NCBI GenBank assembly: GCA_937967645.1
Contig: CALBTT010000178.1
Span: 1 to 33,084, forward strand
DNA: 33,084 bases
DNA from: an uncultured Zoogloea sp.
GTDB lineage: Bacteria; Pseudomonadota; Gammaproteobacteria; Burkholderiales; Rhodocyclaceae
Reading direction: 5' to 3'
The position numbers were made by a program, and so were the translations under genes. This document shows, piece after piece, positions 24,369 through 32,371 of the stretch; position 1 is the stretch's first letter; each line of letters begins with the position of its first letter. A model generated the notes under the pieces. It did not search any database, was not told the DNA's origin, and worked only from the letters and a program-made list of their open reading frames with translations.

Positions 24369-25346
24369 TTACAGGTTGCGCTTGAAGAAGCGCACCACTC
24401 GCAGGCGCGAGGCGTAGGCCCGGGTCACGTCGGGGCGCAGTTCCACCCGGGCGTAGGGGTCGAAGCGGTCGGCGCCCAGGTGGCCGAAGGGGTCACTGAC
24501 CTTGATCGGCACCATCAGGCGATCCCAGGCGTGGTAGGCGCCGTCCAGGCGCACCACGTCCATGAGCGCCTGCTCGCCGGCTGGCAGGCTGGCCTTGAGG
24601 GACACGCAGCGGGCCGAGCCGTCGCCGCTGGCGTTGGCCCGGTCGTAGTCGTCCTGGGTGCCGACCTGGACCAGGATGGGCGCCCCGGTGAGGGGGTTGC
24701 CGCCCGGCGTGCCGAAGCCGGAGTTGGGGATCGCCGGGTTGTTGTAGGCGTAGCAGATCGGGTAGTTGGCGGCGTGGGCCTTGAAGCGCAGGTTGCCGCC
24801 CACCGCGGTGGCGACGTTCTGGGTGGCCGAGGCCATGCTCACCACTGCGCCCCAGGAGAAGCCGAGCACGCCGATCCGCGCCGGGTCGATGTCGCTCCTG
24901 GCGCTCAGGAAACGCAGGGCCGTGAAGGCGTCCGCGTAGGTGAGGGCGGGCAGGGCAGGGCGGCCGGCGCCGTTGCCAACCCCGCGGGCCTCCCACATGT
25001 CGATCTCGAGGGTGGCGAAGCCGGCCTCGTTGAGGGCCTCGGCATGGAAGTCGCCACGGGAATCCACGCCGGACGAGCCGTGCAGGATCAGCACCGCGGG
25101 CAGGCCCCGCTGGCCACGCCGCTCGCGGCAGTCGGAAGGCAGCTGGAGCTTGCCCTTGAGGGTCAGCAGACCGTTGACGACAACCTGCCCGGAGGCATTG
25201 AGGACCAGGTTGGGGGTCTGCATCTCGACGAAGGAGATCGGTTGCTGGCGGGTGCATTCCCGTCCATCGTCATGGGCCTGGGAGGGGGTGGCATGGAAAG
25301 CCAGCGAGAACAGGCAGGCGAGGAGGGGGAGGCGCTTGAAGGGCAT
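24369..25346 (-). CDS. Secreted dienelactone-hydrolase-like alpha/beta hydrolase
   Basis: A 325-residue hydrolase with a signal peptide (1-24, ending SQA). The alpha/beta hydrolase nucleophile is S164 in GFSWG, the acid is probably D232 or D233 (VGTQDDYD) and the histidine is H272 (GAYHAWDR); LILHGSSG (86-93) supplies the oxyanion region. Four cysteines in the mature chain (C31, C73, C198, C247) could form disulphides, fitting a periplasmic place. Cytoplasmic dienelactone hydrolases use Cys and are shorter (about 235), so this is a distinct secreted branch and the substrate is unknown. The ATG has GGAG 8 nt upstream. It lies downstream of the GntR gene in the same direction, after 175 bp. Confidence 0.82.
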   Translation of the reverse strand: MPFKRLPLLACLFSLAFHATPSQAHDDGRECTRQQPISFVEMQTPNLVLNASGQVVVNGLLTLKGKLQLPSDCRERRGQRGLPAVLILHGSSGVDSRGDFHAEALNEAGFATLEIDMWEARGVGNGAGRPALPALTYADAFTALRFLSARSDIDPARIGVLGFSWGAVVSMASATQNVATAVGGNLRFKAHAANYPICYAYNNPAIPNSGFGTPGGNPLTGAPILVQVGTQDDYDRANASGDGSARCVSLKASLPAGEQALMDVVRLDGAYHAWDRLMVPIKVSDPFGHLGADRFDPYARVELRPDVTRAYASRLRVVRFFKRNL

Positions 25347-25521
25347 GGTGTGCTCCGGCGTGGCAGGGAAAGCCCCCCTTTTTCCCTCGAGGGCGTGCGG
25401 GGGTAAGAATGCCAGAACGATAGATGATTGACGATGGCATTCAAGGACGTTTGTACCCATTGTGGGTAAACGGAAGTCCTGTCCTTCCCGTGCCGCTGTC
25501 CGGGGCTCGCCCGGAGCGGGC
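25347..25521. promoter_or_regulatory. Intergenic dyads upstream of the secreted hydrolase
   Basis: Three inverted repeats occur here: GAATGCCA / TGGCATTC (25407-25414 and 25435-25442, 20-nt spacer), TACCCA-TTG-TGGGTA (25454-25468), and the 10-bp palindrome CCCTCGAGGG (25384-25393). The TACCCA hairpin could end the GntR transcript, although no T-run follows; the others could be operators for the hydrolase gene. I see no clear promoter boxes. Confidence 0.4.
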
Positions 25522-26229
25522 TCACGCGCCGGCCTGGGCCAGCTCCGCCTCCGGCGGGTTGTGCATCTGGCGCAGGGTGGCCACCAGGTCGGTGAAGCGC
25601 TCGCCCTGCACGATGACGTGGGCGCGCAGCATGCTGCTGGCCGTGTCGCTGTCGCCACCCAGGATGGCGTCCACGATTGCCGCATGTTCCGAGAACGAGG
25701 TGTTCATGCGGTTGCGCACGCGCAGCTGGAGGCGCCGGAAGGGGCGCAGGCGGCGGTGCAGGGCGGTGGCCTGCTCGGCCAGAAAGCCGTTGTGGCTGGC
25801 GTCGTAGATGACCCGGTGGAACACCTCGTTGAGCTGGTAGTACAGATCCGGGTCACCCGCGGCCCGGGCTGCCTCGCAGGCCTGGTGGGCCTCCAGCAGG
25901 CGCGACTGCTCGGCCGGCAGGATGCGCCGGGCCGCCAGCCGGCCGCACATGGCCTCCAGCTCGGCCATCACCTCGAACATCTCGCACAGCCGGTCGGGGG
26001 CCATCTCCGGCACGGTAGCGCCCCGACGTGGGCGGATCTCCACCAGCCCGATGGAGGCCAGCTGGATCAGCGCCTCGCGGATCGGCGTGCGCGACACGCC
26101 GAAGCTCTCTGCCAGCTCCTGTTCGTCCAGGCGCGTGCCCGGCGGGTACATGCCGGTCACGATGCGTTCTTCGATGGATTCGCCGAGCTGTTCGGAGAGG
26201 CGGACGGGGGTGGGGGTCAGGGCTTGCAT
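25522..26229 (-). CDS. GntR-family (FCD) regulator, MdcY/MatR-like
   Basis: A 235-residue repressor-type protein with an N-terminal winged helix (about 10-75), including LDEQELAESFGVSRTPIREA and LVEIRPRRGATV, and a C-terminal FCD ligand domain (about 80-215). That domain contains likely metal-site histidines in NEVFHRVIYDASHN and FSEHAAIVDA. GntR/FCD proteins named MdcY (Acinetobacter) and MatR (rhizobia) control malonate genes, and this gene is divergent from a TRAP transporter and mdc operon, so control of malonate use is likely. The ATG at 26229 has GGAGG upstream. It probably represses both promoters in the 192-bp spacer, including its own. Confidence 0.87.
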   Translation of the reverse strand: MQALTPTPVRLSEQLGESIEERIVTGMYPPGTRLDEQELAESFGVSRTPIREALIQLASIGLVEIRPRRGATVPEMAPDRLCEMFEVMAELEAMCGRLAARRILPAEQSRLLEAHQACEAARAAGDPDLYYQLNEVFHRVIYDASHNGFLAEQATALHRRLRPFRRLQLRVRNRMNTSFSEHAAIVDAILGGDSDTASSMLRAHVIVQGERFTDLVATLRQMHNPPEAELAQAGA

Positions 26230-26253
26230 GGGGTGGTCCTCCAGTTCGATTTC

Positions 26254-26282
26254 ACTATACAAACCCGTTGACTTTGTGTCCA
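26254..26282 (-). promoter_or_regulatory. Promoter of the GntR gene
   Basis: On the minus strand TGGACA (26282-26277, 5 of 6 matches to -35) is 17 bp from TATAGT (26259-26254, 5 of 6 to -10). A TATACAA half-site (26256-26262) overlaps the -10, which suggests autorepression. Confidence 0.6.
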
Positions 26283-26295
26283 GCAAAGCTATTCT
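26268..26295 (+). promoter_or_regulatory. Promoter of the TRAP-mdc operon
   Basis: TTGACT (26268-26273) and TATTCT (26290-26295), spaced 16 bp, form a fair sigma-70 promoter reading toward the TRAP genes. It overlaps the divergent GntR promoter. The start site would fall on the TTGTATACAC operator-like sequence, a typical repression layout. Confidence 0.5.
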
Positions 26296-26361
26296 TGTAT
26301 ACACAACACGGGTTGTGGGATACAAAAAGAGTTTTGGTGTATTTGTGAAATGACAAATACA
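26295..26361. promoter_or_regulatory. Candidate GntR (MdcY-like) operators
   Basis: TTGTATACAC (26295-26304) nearly matches the palindrome ATTGTATACAAT that I recall for MdcY. TTGT-GGGAT-ACAA (26313-26325) is a second dyad. The third, TGTATTTGT / ACAAATACA (26338-26346 and 26353-26361), has perfect 9-bp arms with a 6-bp spacer. With TATACAA at 26256-26262 this gives about four sites in 106 bp. Confidence 0.6.
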
Positions 26362-26421
26362 GGGCCGGATCCCCCTCCCGACGTGGTTCAACCCACTTCG
26401 TTCACATATGGAGGAGATACC

Positions 26422-27453
26422 ATGAACGAGACCCGACGCCAGATCCTGCGTGGATTGGCTGCTTCCCCCGCCCTCGCACTCTCCCTCAACCCCGGCCAGC
26501 TGTTTGCGCAGAGTGTTGCCGAGCTCAAGATCTCCCACCAGTTTCCCGGCGGAACCCTGACCGAAGGGGATTTCCGCGACCGCCTGTGCCGCAAGTTCTC
26601 GGCCGAACTGGCCAAGCGCTCCAACGGCGCCCTCAAGGGCACCGTCTATCCCGGCTCTTCGCTGATGAAGACCAACGCCCAGTTCAGCTCCATGCGCAAG
26701 GGTGCGCTGGACATGAGCCTGGTGCCCCTGTCCTACGCCGGCGGTGAAGTGCCCGAGACCAACCTGGGCCTGATGCCCGGCATCGTCACTTCTTATGAGA
26801 AGGCGGTGGCCTGGAAGAAGGCCGAAGTGGGCAAGGCCCTGGCCAACATCCTGGCCGACAAGGGCGTGTTGGTGGTGAGCTGGATCTGGCAGGCCGGCGG
26901 CGTGGCCAGCCGGACCAAGCCGATCGTCGAGCCGGAGGACGCCAAGGGCCTCAAGGTGCGTGGCGGCAGCCGCGAGATGGACATGGTGCTGAAGGCCGCC
27001 GGCTCGGCGGTGCTGACCCTGCCGTCCAACGAGATCTACGCGGCCATGCAGACCGGTGCTCTGGACGCGGCGATGACTTCCTCCACCAGCCTGATCTCCT
27101 TCCGCCTCGAAGAGGTGGCCAAGGCCCTCACCACCGGCCGCGGCAAGGCCTACTGGTTCATGTTCGAGCCGCTGCTGATCTCCCGTGCCGTCTTCGAGCG
27201 CCTGCCCAAGGCCCAGCAAGACCTGGTGATGACCATCGGCGCCGAGATGGAGCAGTTTGCCCTCGACGCCGCCAAGGCCGACGACCAGCAGGTCGTCTCG
27301 GTTTACCAGAAGGCCGGCGGCAAGGCCTATGACCTCACCGACGCCACCGTCAAGAAGTGGCAGGCCATCGCCCGTGAGACCGCCTGGAAGGACTTCGCCG
27401 GCAAGAACGAGAGCTGCGCGCGCATGCTCAAGCTCGCGGAGCAAGCGCTATGA
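26422..27453 (+). CDS. TRAP transporter substrate-binding protein (DctP family), Tat signal
   Basis: A 343-residue periplasmic binding protein of the TRAP (DctP) family. The N-terminus NETRRQILRGLAASPALAL has a twin-arginine motif (R5, R6) with cleavage near LFA-QSV (about 29). Family stretches are AELKISHQFPGGTLTEGDF, KGLKVRGGSREMD with the arginine that usually binds the ligand carboxylate, and NEIYAAMQTGALDA. The ATG at 26422 has GGAGGAG 6 nt upstream; an earlier in-frame ATG (26350) lies inside the operator dyad. The next gene overlaps by 4 bp. Given the mdc genes behind it, malonate is the likely ligand, as for rhizobial MatP. Confidence 0.9.
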   Translation: MNETRRQILRGLAASPALALSLNPGQLFAQSVAELKISHQFPGGTLTEGDFRDRLCRKFSAELAKRSNGALKGTVYPGSSLMKTNAQFSSMRKGALDMSLVPLSYAGGEVPETNLGLMPGIVTSYEKAVAWKKAEVGKALANILADKGVLVVSWIWQAGGVASRTKPIVEPEDAKGLKVRGGSREMDMVLKAAGSAVLTLPSNEIYAAMQTGALDAAMTSSTSLISFRLEEVAKALTTGRGKAYWFMFEPLLISRAVFERLPKAQQDLVMTIGAEMEQFALDAAKADDQQVVSVYQKAGGKAYDLTDATVKKWQAIARETAWKDFAGKNESCARMLKLAEQAL

Positions 27454-28010
27454 GCCACGGATTCGAGATCGAAGGGCTGGCCAAGCCCCCGGAGATCCCG
27501 GCCACCGGCCTGATCGGTGCGCTGGGCCGGCTGATGGAGATGATCAACACGGCCATCATGTTCCTGTCCTCGGGGGCGCTGCTGGCGGCGTCCCTGATCC
27601 TGTGCAGCAGCGTCTTCCTGCGCTACTTCCTGAAGATCCCCACCGACTGGCAGGACGAGATGTCCGTCTTCCTGCTGGTGGGGGCCACCTTCATGTGCGC
27701 CGCCTACGTGCAGTCCCAGCGCGGCCACATCGGCATCGAGGCCCTGGCCGGCCTGCTGCCCCCGGCGGTGAACCGGGTGCGCCTGATGTTGTGCGACCTG
27801 GCCTCGGGCCTGTTCTGCGCCTTCTTCTCGTGGAAGTCGATCCTGCTGCTGCACGAGGCCTGGGTGGATGGCCAGACCACCTCGTCGGCCTGGGCGCCGC
27901 CGCTGTGGATTCCCTACAGCCTGATGACCATCGGGATGATCCTCCTGACCCTGCAGATCTTCCTGCAACTCGTCGCCGCCATCGTGCGCAAGGAGAGCGA
28001 CCATGACTGA
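27450..28010 (+). CDS. TRAP transporter small membrane subunit (DctQ)
   Basis: A 186-residue protein with four membrane helices (about 33-52, 64-82, 103-125 and 148-172). It has the DctQ pattern RYFLKIPTDWQDEMSVFLLVG, with W and D/E near helix 2, and FMCAAYVQSQRGHIGIEAL. The small subunit pairs with the large permease for sodium-driven uptake. The ATG overlaps the binding-protein stop (ATGA), and its own stop lies 8 bp inside the next gene, so the three are translationally coupled. The predicted substrate follows the operon (malonate). Confidence 0.92.
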   Translation: MSHGFEIEGLAKPPEIPATGLIGALGRLMEMINTAIMFLSSGALLAASLILCSSVFLRYFLKIPTDWQDEMSVFLLVGATFMCAAYVQSQRGHIGIEALAGLLPPAVNRVRLMLCDLASGLFCAFFSWKSILLLHEAWVDGQTTSSAWAPPLWIPYSLMTIGMILLTLQIFLQLVAAIVRKESDHD

Positions 28011-29355
28011 AGCCTCCATCGGCATGCTGTATGGCCTGGGCACCCTGGTGGTGATGTTCTCGGGCATCCCCATCGCCTTCGCCCTCGGCATCATCGCCGT
28101 GCTCTTCATGCTGGCCTTCATGCCCGGGGCCGCCACCGACACCATCACCCAGAACGTGTTCGAGGAGATGGCCAACATCACCCTGCTGTCGATCCCGCTG
28201 TTCATCCTGAAGGGGGCGGCCATCGGCAAGTCCCGCGCCGGTGCCGACCTGTACTCGGCCATCCACGCCTGGATGCACAAGGTGCCGGGCGGCCTGGGCA
28301 TTGCCAACGTGTTTGCCTGCGCCCTGTTCGCGGCGATGGCCGGCTCCAGCCCGGCCACCTGCTCGGCCATCGGCGGGGCGGGCATCCCCGAGATGCGGGC
28401 GCGTGGCTATTCGCCGGGTTTCGCGGCGGGCATCATCGCCGCCGGCGGCACCCTGGGCATCCTGCTGCCCCCGTCCATCACCATGATCCTGTTTGCGGTG
28501 GCGGCCGAGCAGTCCCTCGGGCGGCTCTTCCTGGCGGGCATCTTCCCGGGCCTGATGCTGGTCTTCCTGTTTGCCGGCTACGCGGCCTGGCGCTACAAGC
28601 AGGAATACAACGCGGCCCTCGACGTGTGGAAGGGCGGCGGCACCAAGTCGGCCTACCTCGACGAGATGCACCTCACCCTCGCCGACAAGACCCGCATGCT
28701 GCCCCGCGTGCTGCCCTTCGTGATCCTGCTGATCGGCGTCATGGTGGCCCTCTACGGCGGCTACGCCACCCCGTCGGAGACCGCCGGCCTCGGCGGCATC
28801 CTGGCCCTGGTGCTGATCGCCGTGATCTACGGCGTATGGCGCCCGCAGCAGCTCAAGCCCATCCTCAACGGCACCCTCAAGGAGTCCACCATGCTGATGT
28901 TCATCATCGGCATGTCATTGCTGTACTCCTATGTGATGAGCTACCTGCACATCAGCCAGTCGGCGGCCGAGTGGATCGTGGCCATGCACCTCTCCAAGTG
29001 GGTGCTGCTGTCGGCCATCCTGGTCTTCGTGATCGTGCTGGGCTTCTTCCTGCCGCCGGTGTCCATCATCCTGATGACCGCCCCGATCGTGCTGCCGCCG
29101 CTCAAGGCCGCCGGCTTCGACATGATCTGGTTCGGCATCGTGATGACCGTGGTGATGGAGATGGGCCTGATCCACCCGCCGGTGGGCCTCAACATCTTCG
29201 TCATCAAGAACGTGGCGCCGGACATCCCGCTCAAGGACATCATCTGGGGCGTCATGCCCTTCGTCGGACTGATGTTCGTGGCGGTGGTGCTGCTGTGCCT
29301 CTTCCCCGGCATCGCCACCTGGCTGCCCGACATGATCATGGGCCCGGCCAGCTGA
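28003..29355 (+). CDS. TRAP transporter large permease (DctM)
   Basis: A 450-residue inner-membrane permease with a dozen hydrophobic segments. Diagnostic stretches are SIPLFILKGAAIGKSRAG, GSSPATCSAIGGAGIPEMRARGY, AAGGTLGILLPPSITMI and a second LPPVSIILMTAPIVLPPLKAAGFD with GLIHPPVGLNIFV. These two re-entrant-like LPP regions are typical of DctM and form the transport core. It overlaps the small subunit by 8 bp. The 129-bp gap to mdcA carries strong GC-only inverted repeats that may separate expression of uptake and catabolic genes. Confidence 0.93.
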   Translation: MTEASIGMLYGLGTLVVMFSGIPIAFALGIIAVLFMLAFMPGAATDTITQNVFEEMANITLLSIPLFILKGAAIGKSRAGADLYSAIHAWMHKVPGGLGIANVFACALFAAMAGSSPATCSAIGGAGIPEMRARGYSPGFAAGIIAAGGTLGILLPPSITMILFAVAAEQSLGRLFLAGIFPGLMLVFLFAGYAAWRYKQEYNAALDVWKGGGTKSAYLDEMHLTLADKTRMLPRVLPFVILLIGVMVALYGGYATPSETAGLGGILALVLIAVIYGVWRPQQLKPILNGTLKESTMLMFIIGMSLLYSYVMSYLHISQSAAEWIVAMHLSKWVLLSAILVFVIVLGFFLPPVSIILMTAPIVLPPLKAAGFDMIWFGIVMTVVMEMGLIHPPVGLNIFVIKNVAPDIPLKDIIWGVMPFVGLMFVAVVLLCLFPGIATWLPDMIMGPAS

Positions 29356-29378
29356 CCGTGTCCGCCACCGTTCGCCCA

Positions 29379-29429
29379 CCCGCCCCCGCCGGGGGCTTCC
29401 CTCCCGCCTGCCACGCCGGCGGGGGCGGG
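29379..29429. repeat. GC-only inverted repeats between TRAP permease and mdcA
   Basis: Perfect 14-bp arms (29379-29392 and 29416-29429, CCCGCCCCCGCCGG and its complement) enclose 23 nt. The left arm can alternatively form a tighter hairpin GCCCCC-GCC-GGGGGC (29382-29396). The two folds are mutually exclusive. No U-tract follows, so a processing, stability or attenuation role is possible. Confidence 0.7.
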
Positions 29430-29484
29430 GCAGGGCGACCCGGCCGCACCTCTCCAACCCCTCCCTGAAACCACCGGAGACATC

Positions 29485-31146
29485 ATGAACGCTCCCCATC
29501 CCTCCGGCCCTGGCGGCTGGGATACCCGTCGCCAGGGACGCCAGCGCCGCCTCGAGCGGGCCGCCGCCATCGGCCTCGGGCGCATCGTGCCGGCCGCCCG
29601 CGTGGTGGACCTGCTCGAGGCGGTGATCGAACCGGGCGACCGGGTCTGCCTCGAGGGCAACAACCAGAAGCAGGCCGACTTCCTGGCCGAGTCCCTGGCC
29701 GACTGCTCGCCGGAGCGCCTGCACGACCTGCACCTGGTGCAGTCGGTGCTGGCCCTGCCCAGCCACGTGGATCTCTTCGAGCGCGGGCTGGCGCGGCGTC
29801 TGGATTTCTCCTTCTCCGGCCCCCAGGGCGGGCGCCTGGCCCGCCTGGTGCAGGACCGCCAGATCGAGATCGGCGCCATCCACACCTACCTGGAACTCTT
29901 CGGCCGCTACTTCATGGACCTCACCCCCAAGGTGAGCCTGATCGCCGCCCAGTCGGCCGACGCGGCCGGCAACTTGTACACCGGCCCCAACACCGAAGAC
30001 ACCCCGGCCATCGTCGAGGCCACCGCCTTCAAGGGCGGCATCGTGATCGCCCAGGTGAATGAGCTGAAAGACAGCATCCCCCGCGTGGACGTGCCTGCCG
30101 ACTGGGTGGACTTCGTCATCGTCGCGCCGCGCCCCAATTACATCGAACCCCTGTTCACCCGCGATCCGGCGCAGATCACCGAGGTGCAGGTGCTCATGGC
30201 CATGATGGCCATCAAGGGCATCTACGCAGAATACGAGGTCAAGCGCCTCAACCACGGCATCGGTTTCGACACCGCCGCCATCGAGCTGCTGCTGCCCACC
30301 TACGCCGCCGATCTGGGCCTGAAGGGCAAGATCTGCACCCACTGGGCGCTCAACCCCCACCCGACGCTGATCCCCGCCATCGAGGCCGGCTGCGTGGAGT
30401 CGGTGCACAGCTTCGGCTCCGAGGTGGGCATGGAGAACTACATCGCCGCCCGCTCGGATGTGTTCTTCACCGGCGCCGACGGCAGCATGCGTTCCAACCG
30501 GGCCTTCAGCCAGACCGCCGGGCTCTACGCCTGCGACATGTTCATCGGCTCCACCCTGCAGATGGACCTGGCCGGCAACAGCTCCACTGCCACCCTGGGG
30601 CGCATCACCGGCTTTGGCGGCGCCCCCAACATGGGCTCCGACCCCCACGGCCGCCGCCACGCCTCGGCCGCCTGGCTGAAGGCCGGGCGCGAGGCCGGCG
30701 GTGCCGACGCGATCCGCGGCCGCAAGCTGGTGGTGCAGATGGTGGAGACCTTCCGCGAGCACATGGCGCCGGTCTTCGTCGAGCAGCTGGACGCCTGGAA
30801 GCTCAAGGAGAGCATGGGCATGGAGCTGCCGCCCATCATGATCTACGGCGACGACGTGAGCCACGTGGTCACCGAGGAGGGCATCGCCAACCTGCTGCTG
30901 TGCCGCAGCGCCGAAGAGCGCGAGCAGGCCCTGCGCGGGGTGGCGGGCTTTACGCCGGTGGGCATGGCCCGCGACCGCCGCATGGTGGAGAACCTGCGCG
31001 ACCGGGGCATCATCCGCCGCCCCGAGGACATGGGCATCGACCCCCGCATGGCCACCCGCGACCTGCTCGCGGCCCGCTCCGTCAAAGACCTCGTGCGCTG
31101 GTCGGGCGGCCTCTACGCCCCGCCGGCCCGCTTCCGCAACTGGTGA
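29485..31146 (+). CDS. mdcA: Malonate decarboxylase alpha subunit (acyl-carrier transferase)
   Basis: A 553-residue protein of the normal MdcA length. In biotin-independent malonate decarboxylase it transfers the acyl group between malonate and the acetyl-carrier protein, so that malonyl-S-ACP forms and acetate leaves. Family stretches are DTRRQGRQRRLERA, CLEGNNQKQADFLA, ALPSHVDLFERG, AAQSADAAGNLYTGPNTEDTP and STATLGRITGFGGAPNMG. The glutamate that forms the CoA-transferase-type intermediate cannot be fixed with certainty by eye. An ACCGGAG ribosome site precedes the ATG by 5 nt. mdcC starts 5 bp after the stop. Confidence 0.96.
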   Translation: MNAPHPSGPGGWDTRRQGRQRRLERAAAIGLGRIVPAARVVDLLEAVIEPGDRVCLEGNNQKQADFLAESLADCSPERLHDLHLVQSVLALPSHVDLFERGLARRLDFSFSGPQGGRLARLVQDRQIEIGAIHTYLELFGRYFMDLTPKVSLIAAQSADAAGNLYTGPNTEDTPAIVEATAFKGGIVIAQVNELKDSIPRVDVPADWVDFVIVAPRPNYIEPLFTRDPAQITEVQVLMAMMAIKGIYAEYEVKRLNHGIGFDTAAIELLLPTYAADLGLKGKICTHWALNPHPTLIPAIEAGCVESVHSFGSEVGMENYIAARSDVFFTGADGSMRSNRAFSQTAGLYACDMFIGSTLQMDLAGNSSTATLGRITGFGGAPNMGSDPHGRRHASAAWLKAGREAGGADAIRGRKLVVQMVETFREHMAPVFVEQLDAWKLKESMGMELPPIMIYGDDVSHVVTEEGIANLLLCRSAEEREQALRGVAGFTPVGMARDRRMVENLRDRGIIRRPEDMGIDPRMATRDLLAARSVKDLVRWSGGLYAPPARFRNW

Positions 31147-31151
31147 CCGAC

Positions 31152-31466
31152 ATGGAAACACTCGAATTCCGATTCAAGGCCGCAAGCGCCACCCCGGCCG
31201 CCGGCACCGCCCTGTGCGGGGTGGTGGGCTCCGGCAACCTGGAGATCCTGATCCGCCCGGGCGAGCCCGCCGACACCTGCCAGGTGAGCGTGCGCACCTC
31301 GGCGCGGGGCTTCGGCCGCATCTGGGAGGCGGTGATCGGCGAGTTTGCCGCGCGCCACCCGGTGGGCGGCACCCGCATCGACATCAACGACATGGGGGCC
31401 ACCCCCGCCGTGGTGAGCCTGCGCCTGAGCCAGGCCCTCGGCGACTACACCGGAGGTGCGCGATGA
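31152..31466 (+). CDS. mdcC: Malonate decarboxylase acyl carrier protein
   Basis: A 104-residue carrier protein. The conserved LCGVVGSGNLEILI holds S27, equivalent to the serine that carries the 2'-(5''-phosphoribosyl)-3'-dephospho-CoA arm in MdcC proteins. The start is taken as the ATG of METLEF, which matches the family opening METLxFxF; a GTG at 31143 would add three residues. No strong ribosome site is visible, so translation probably depends on coupling from mdcA 5 bp upstream. The stop overlaps mdcD by 4 bp. Attachment of the arm needs MdcB and MdcG, which would be beyond the contig end. Confidence 0.95.
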   Translation: METLEFRFKAASATPAAGTALCGVVGSGNLEILIRPGEPADTCQVSVRTSARGFGRIWEAVIGEFAARHPVGGTRIDINDMGATPAVVSLRLSQALGDYTGGAR

Positions 31467-32371
31467 ACGCCCCGCAGCCCCTCGCCCTGCGCCGCAGCTG
31501 GTTCGAGGCCACCGCCCGGGCCCGCCTGCAGGCCTTGCTCGACCCGCGCAGCTTCCAGGAATTCCTGCCTCCCGAAACCTCCCAGCCCAGCCCCCACCTG
31601 GCGGTGCTCGACATCCCCGGCGCCTTCGACGACGGCGTGATCATCGGCGCCGGCCGCCTGGACGGGCGCGAGGTGCTGGTGATCGCCCAGGAAGGGCAGT
31701 TCATGGGCGGCGCGGTGGGCGAGATCCACGGCGCCAAGATCGTCGGCCTGCTCAAGCGCGCCCAGCGCGACAAGCCCGCCGCCGTGCTGTTTCTGGCGGA
31801 CTCTGGCGGGGTGCGCCTGCACGAGGCCAACGCCGGCCTGATCGCCATCTCCGAGATCATGCGGGCGGTGCTCGACACCCGCGCCGCCGGCGTGCCGGTG
31901 CTGGCCCTGGTGGGTGGCAGCTGTGGCGCCTTCGGCGGCATGGGCATCGTCACCCGTCTGTGCTCGGCGGTGATCATGTCGGAGGAGGGGCGCCTGGCCC
32001 TGTCCGGCCCCGAAGTGATCGAAACCGTGGCCGGCGTGGAGGAGTTCGACTCCAAGGACCGCGCCCTGGTGTGGCGCGTCACCGGCGGCAAGCACCGCTA
32101 CCTCACCGGCGACTGCGCCGCCCTGGCCGAGGACGAGGCCGCCGACTTTTCCCGGGTGGCCGCCCAGCTGCTCGCCAGCTGGCAGGAGGAGGGGCCCTCG
32201 CTGGACGCGCTGCGTGCCGAGCAGGCCCGTCTGAGCCAGCGCCGCGCCCGCTTTGCCGGCCTGCGTGACGGCCTGGACGTGTGGGCCGCCCTGGGTGTGG
32301 CCGACCCCGCCCAGGTGCCGCTGATGGACCGGGACAGCCTGGTCGAACTCAAGAAAGGACTGCCGCAATGA
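31463..32371 (+). CDS. mdcD: Malonate decarboxylase beta subunit
   Basis: A 302-residue crotonase/carboxyltransferase-fold protein that forms the decarboxylase core with MdcE. Recognisable parts are the N-terminal RRSWFEATARARLQALLDP, IAQEGQFMGGAVGEIHGAK (about 73-91), LADSGGVRLHEANAGL and VGGSCGAFGGMGIVTRLC with an oxyanion-like glycine-rich loop. LSGPEVIETVAGVEEFDSKD is also typical of MdcD. The ATG overlaps the mdcC stop (ATGA), with GGAGG 9 nt upstream, and the stop overlaps mdcE in the same way. Length is normal; no defects seen. Confidence 0.96.
   Translation: MNAPQPLALRRSWFEATARARLQALLDPRSFQEFLPPETSQPSPHLAVLDIPGAFDDGVIIGAGRLDGREVLVIAQEGQFMGGAVGEIHGAKIVGLLKRAQRDKPAAVLFLADSGGVRLHEANAGLIAISEIMRAVLDTRAAGVPVLALVGGSCGAFGGMGIVTRLCSAVIMSEEGRLALSGPEVIETVAGVEEFDSKDRALVWRVTGGKHRYLTGDCAALAEDEAADFSRVAAQLLASWQEEGPSLDALRAEQARLSQRRARFAGLRDGLDVWAALGVADPAQVPLMDRDSLVELKKGLPQ

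Noticed and set aside
28915..31161. 748-codon minus-strand open frame opposite dctM and mdcA
   Set aside because: Composition bias only; the + strand has clear DctM and MdcA sequences.
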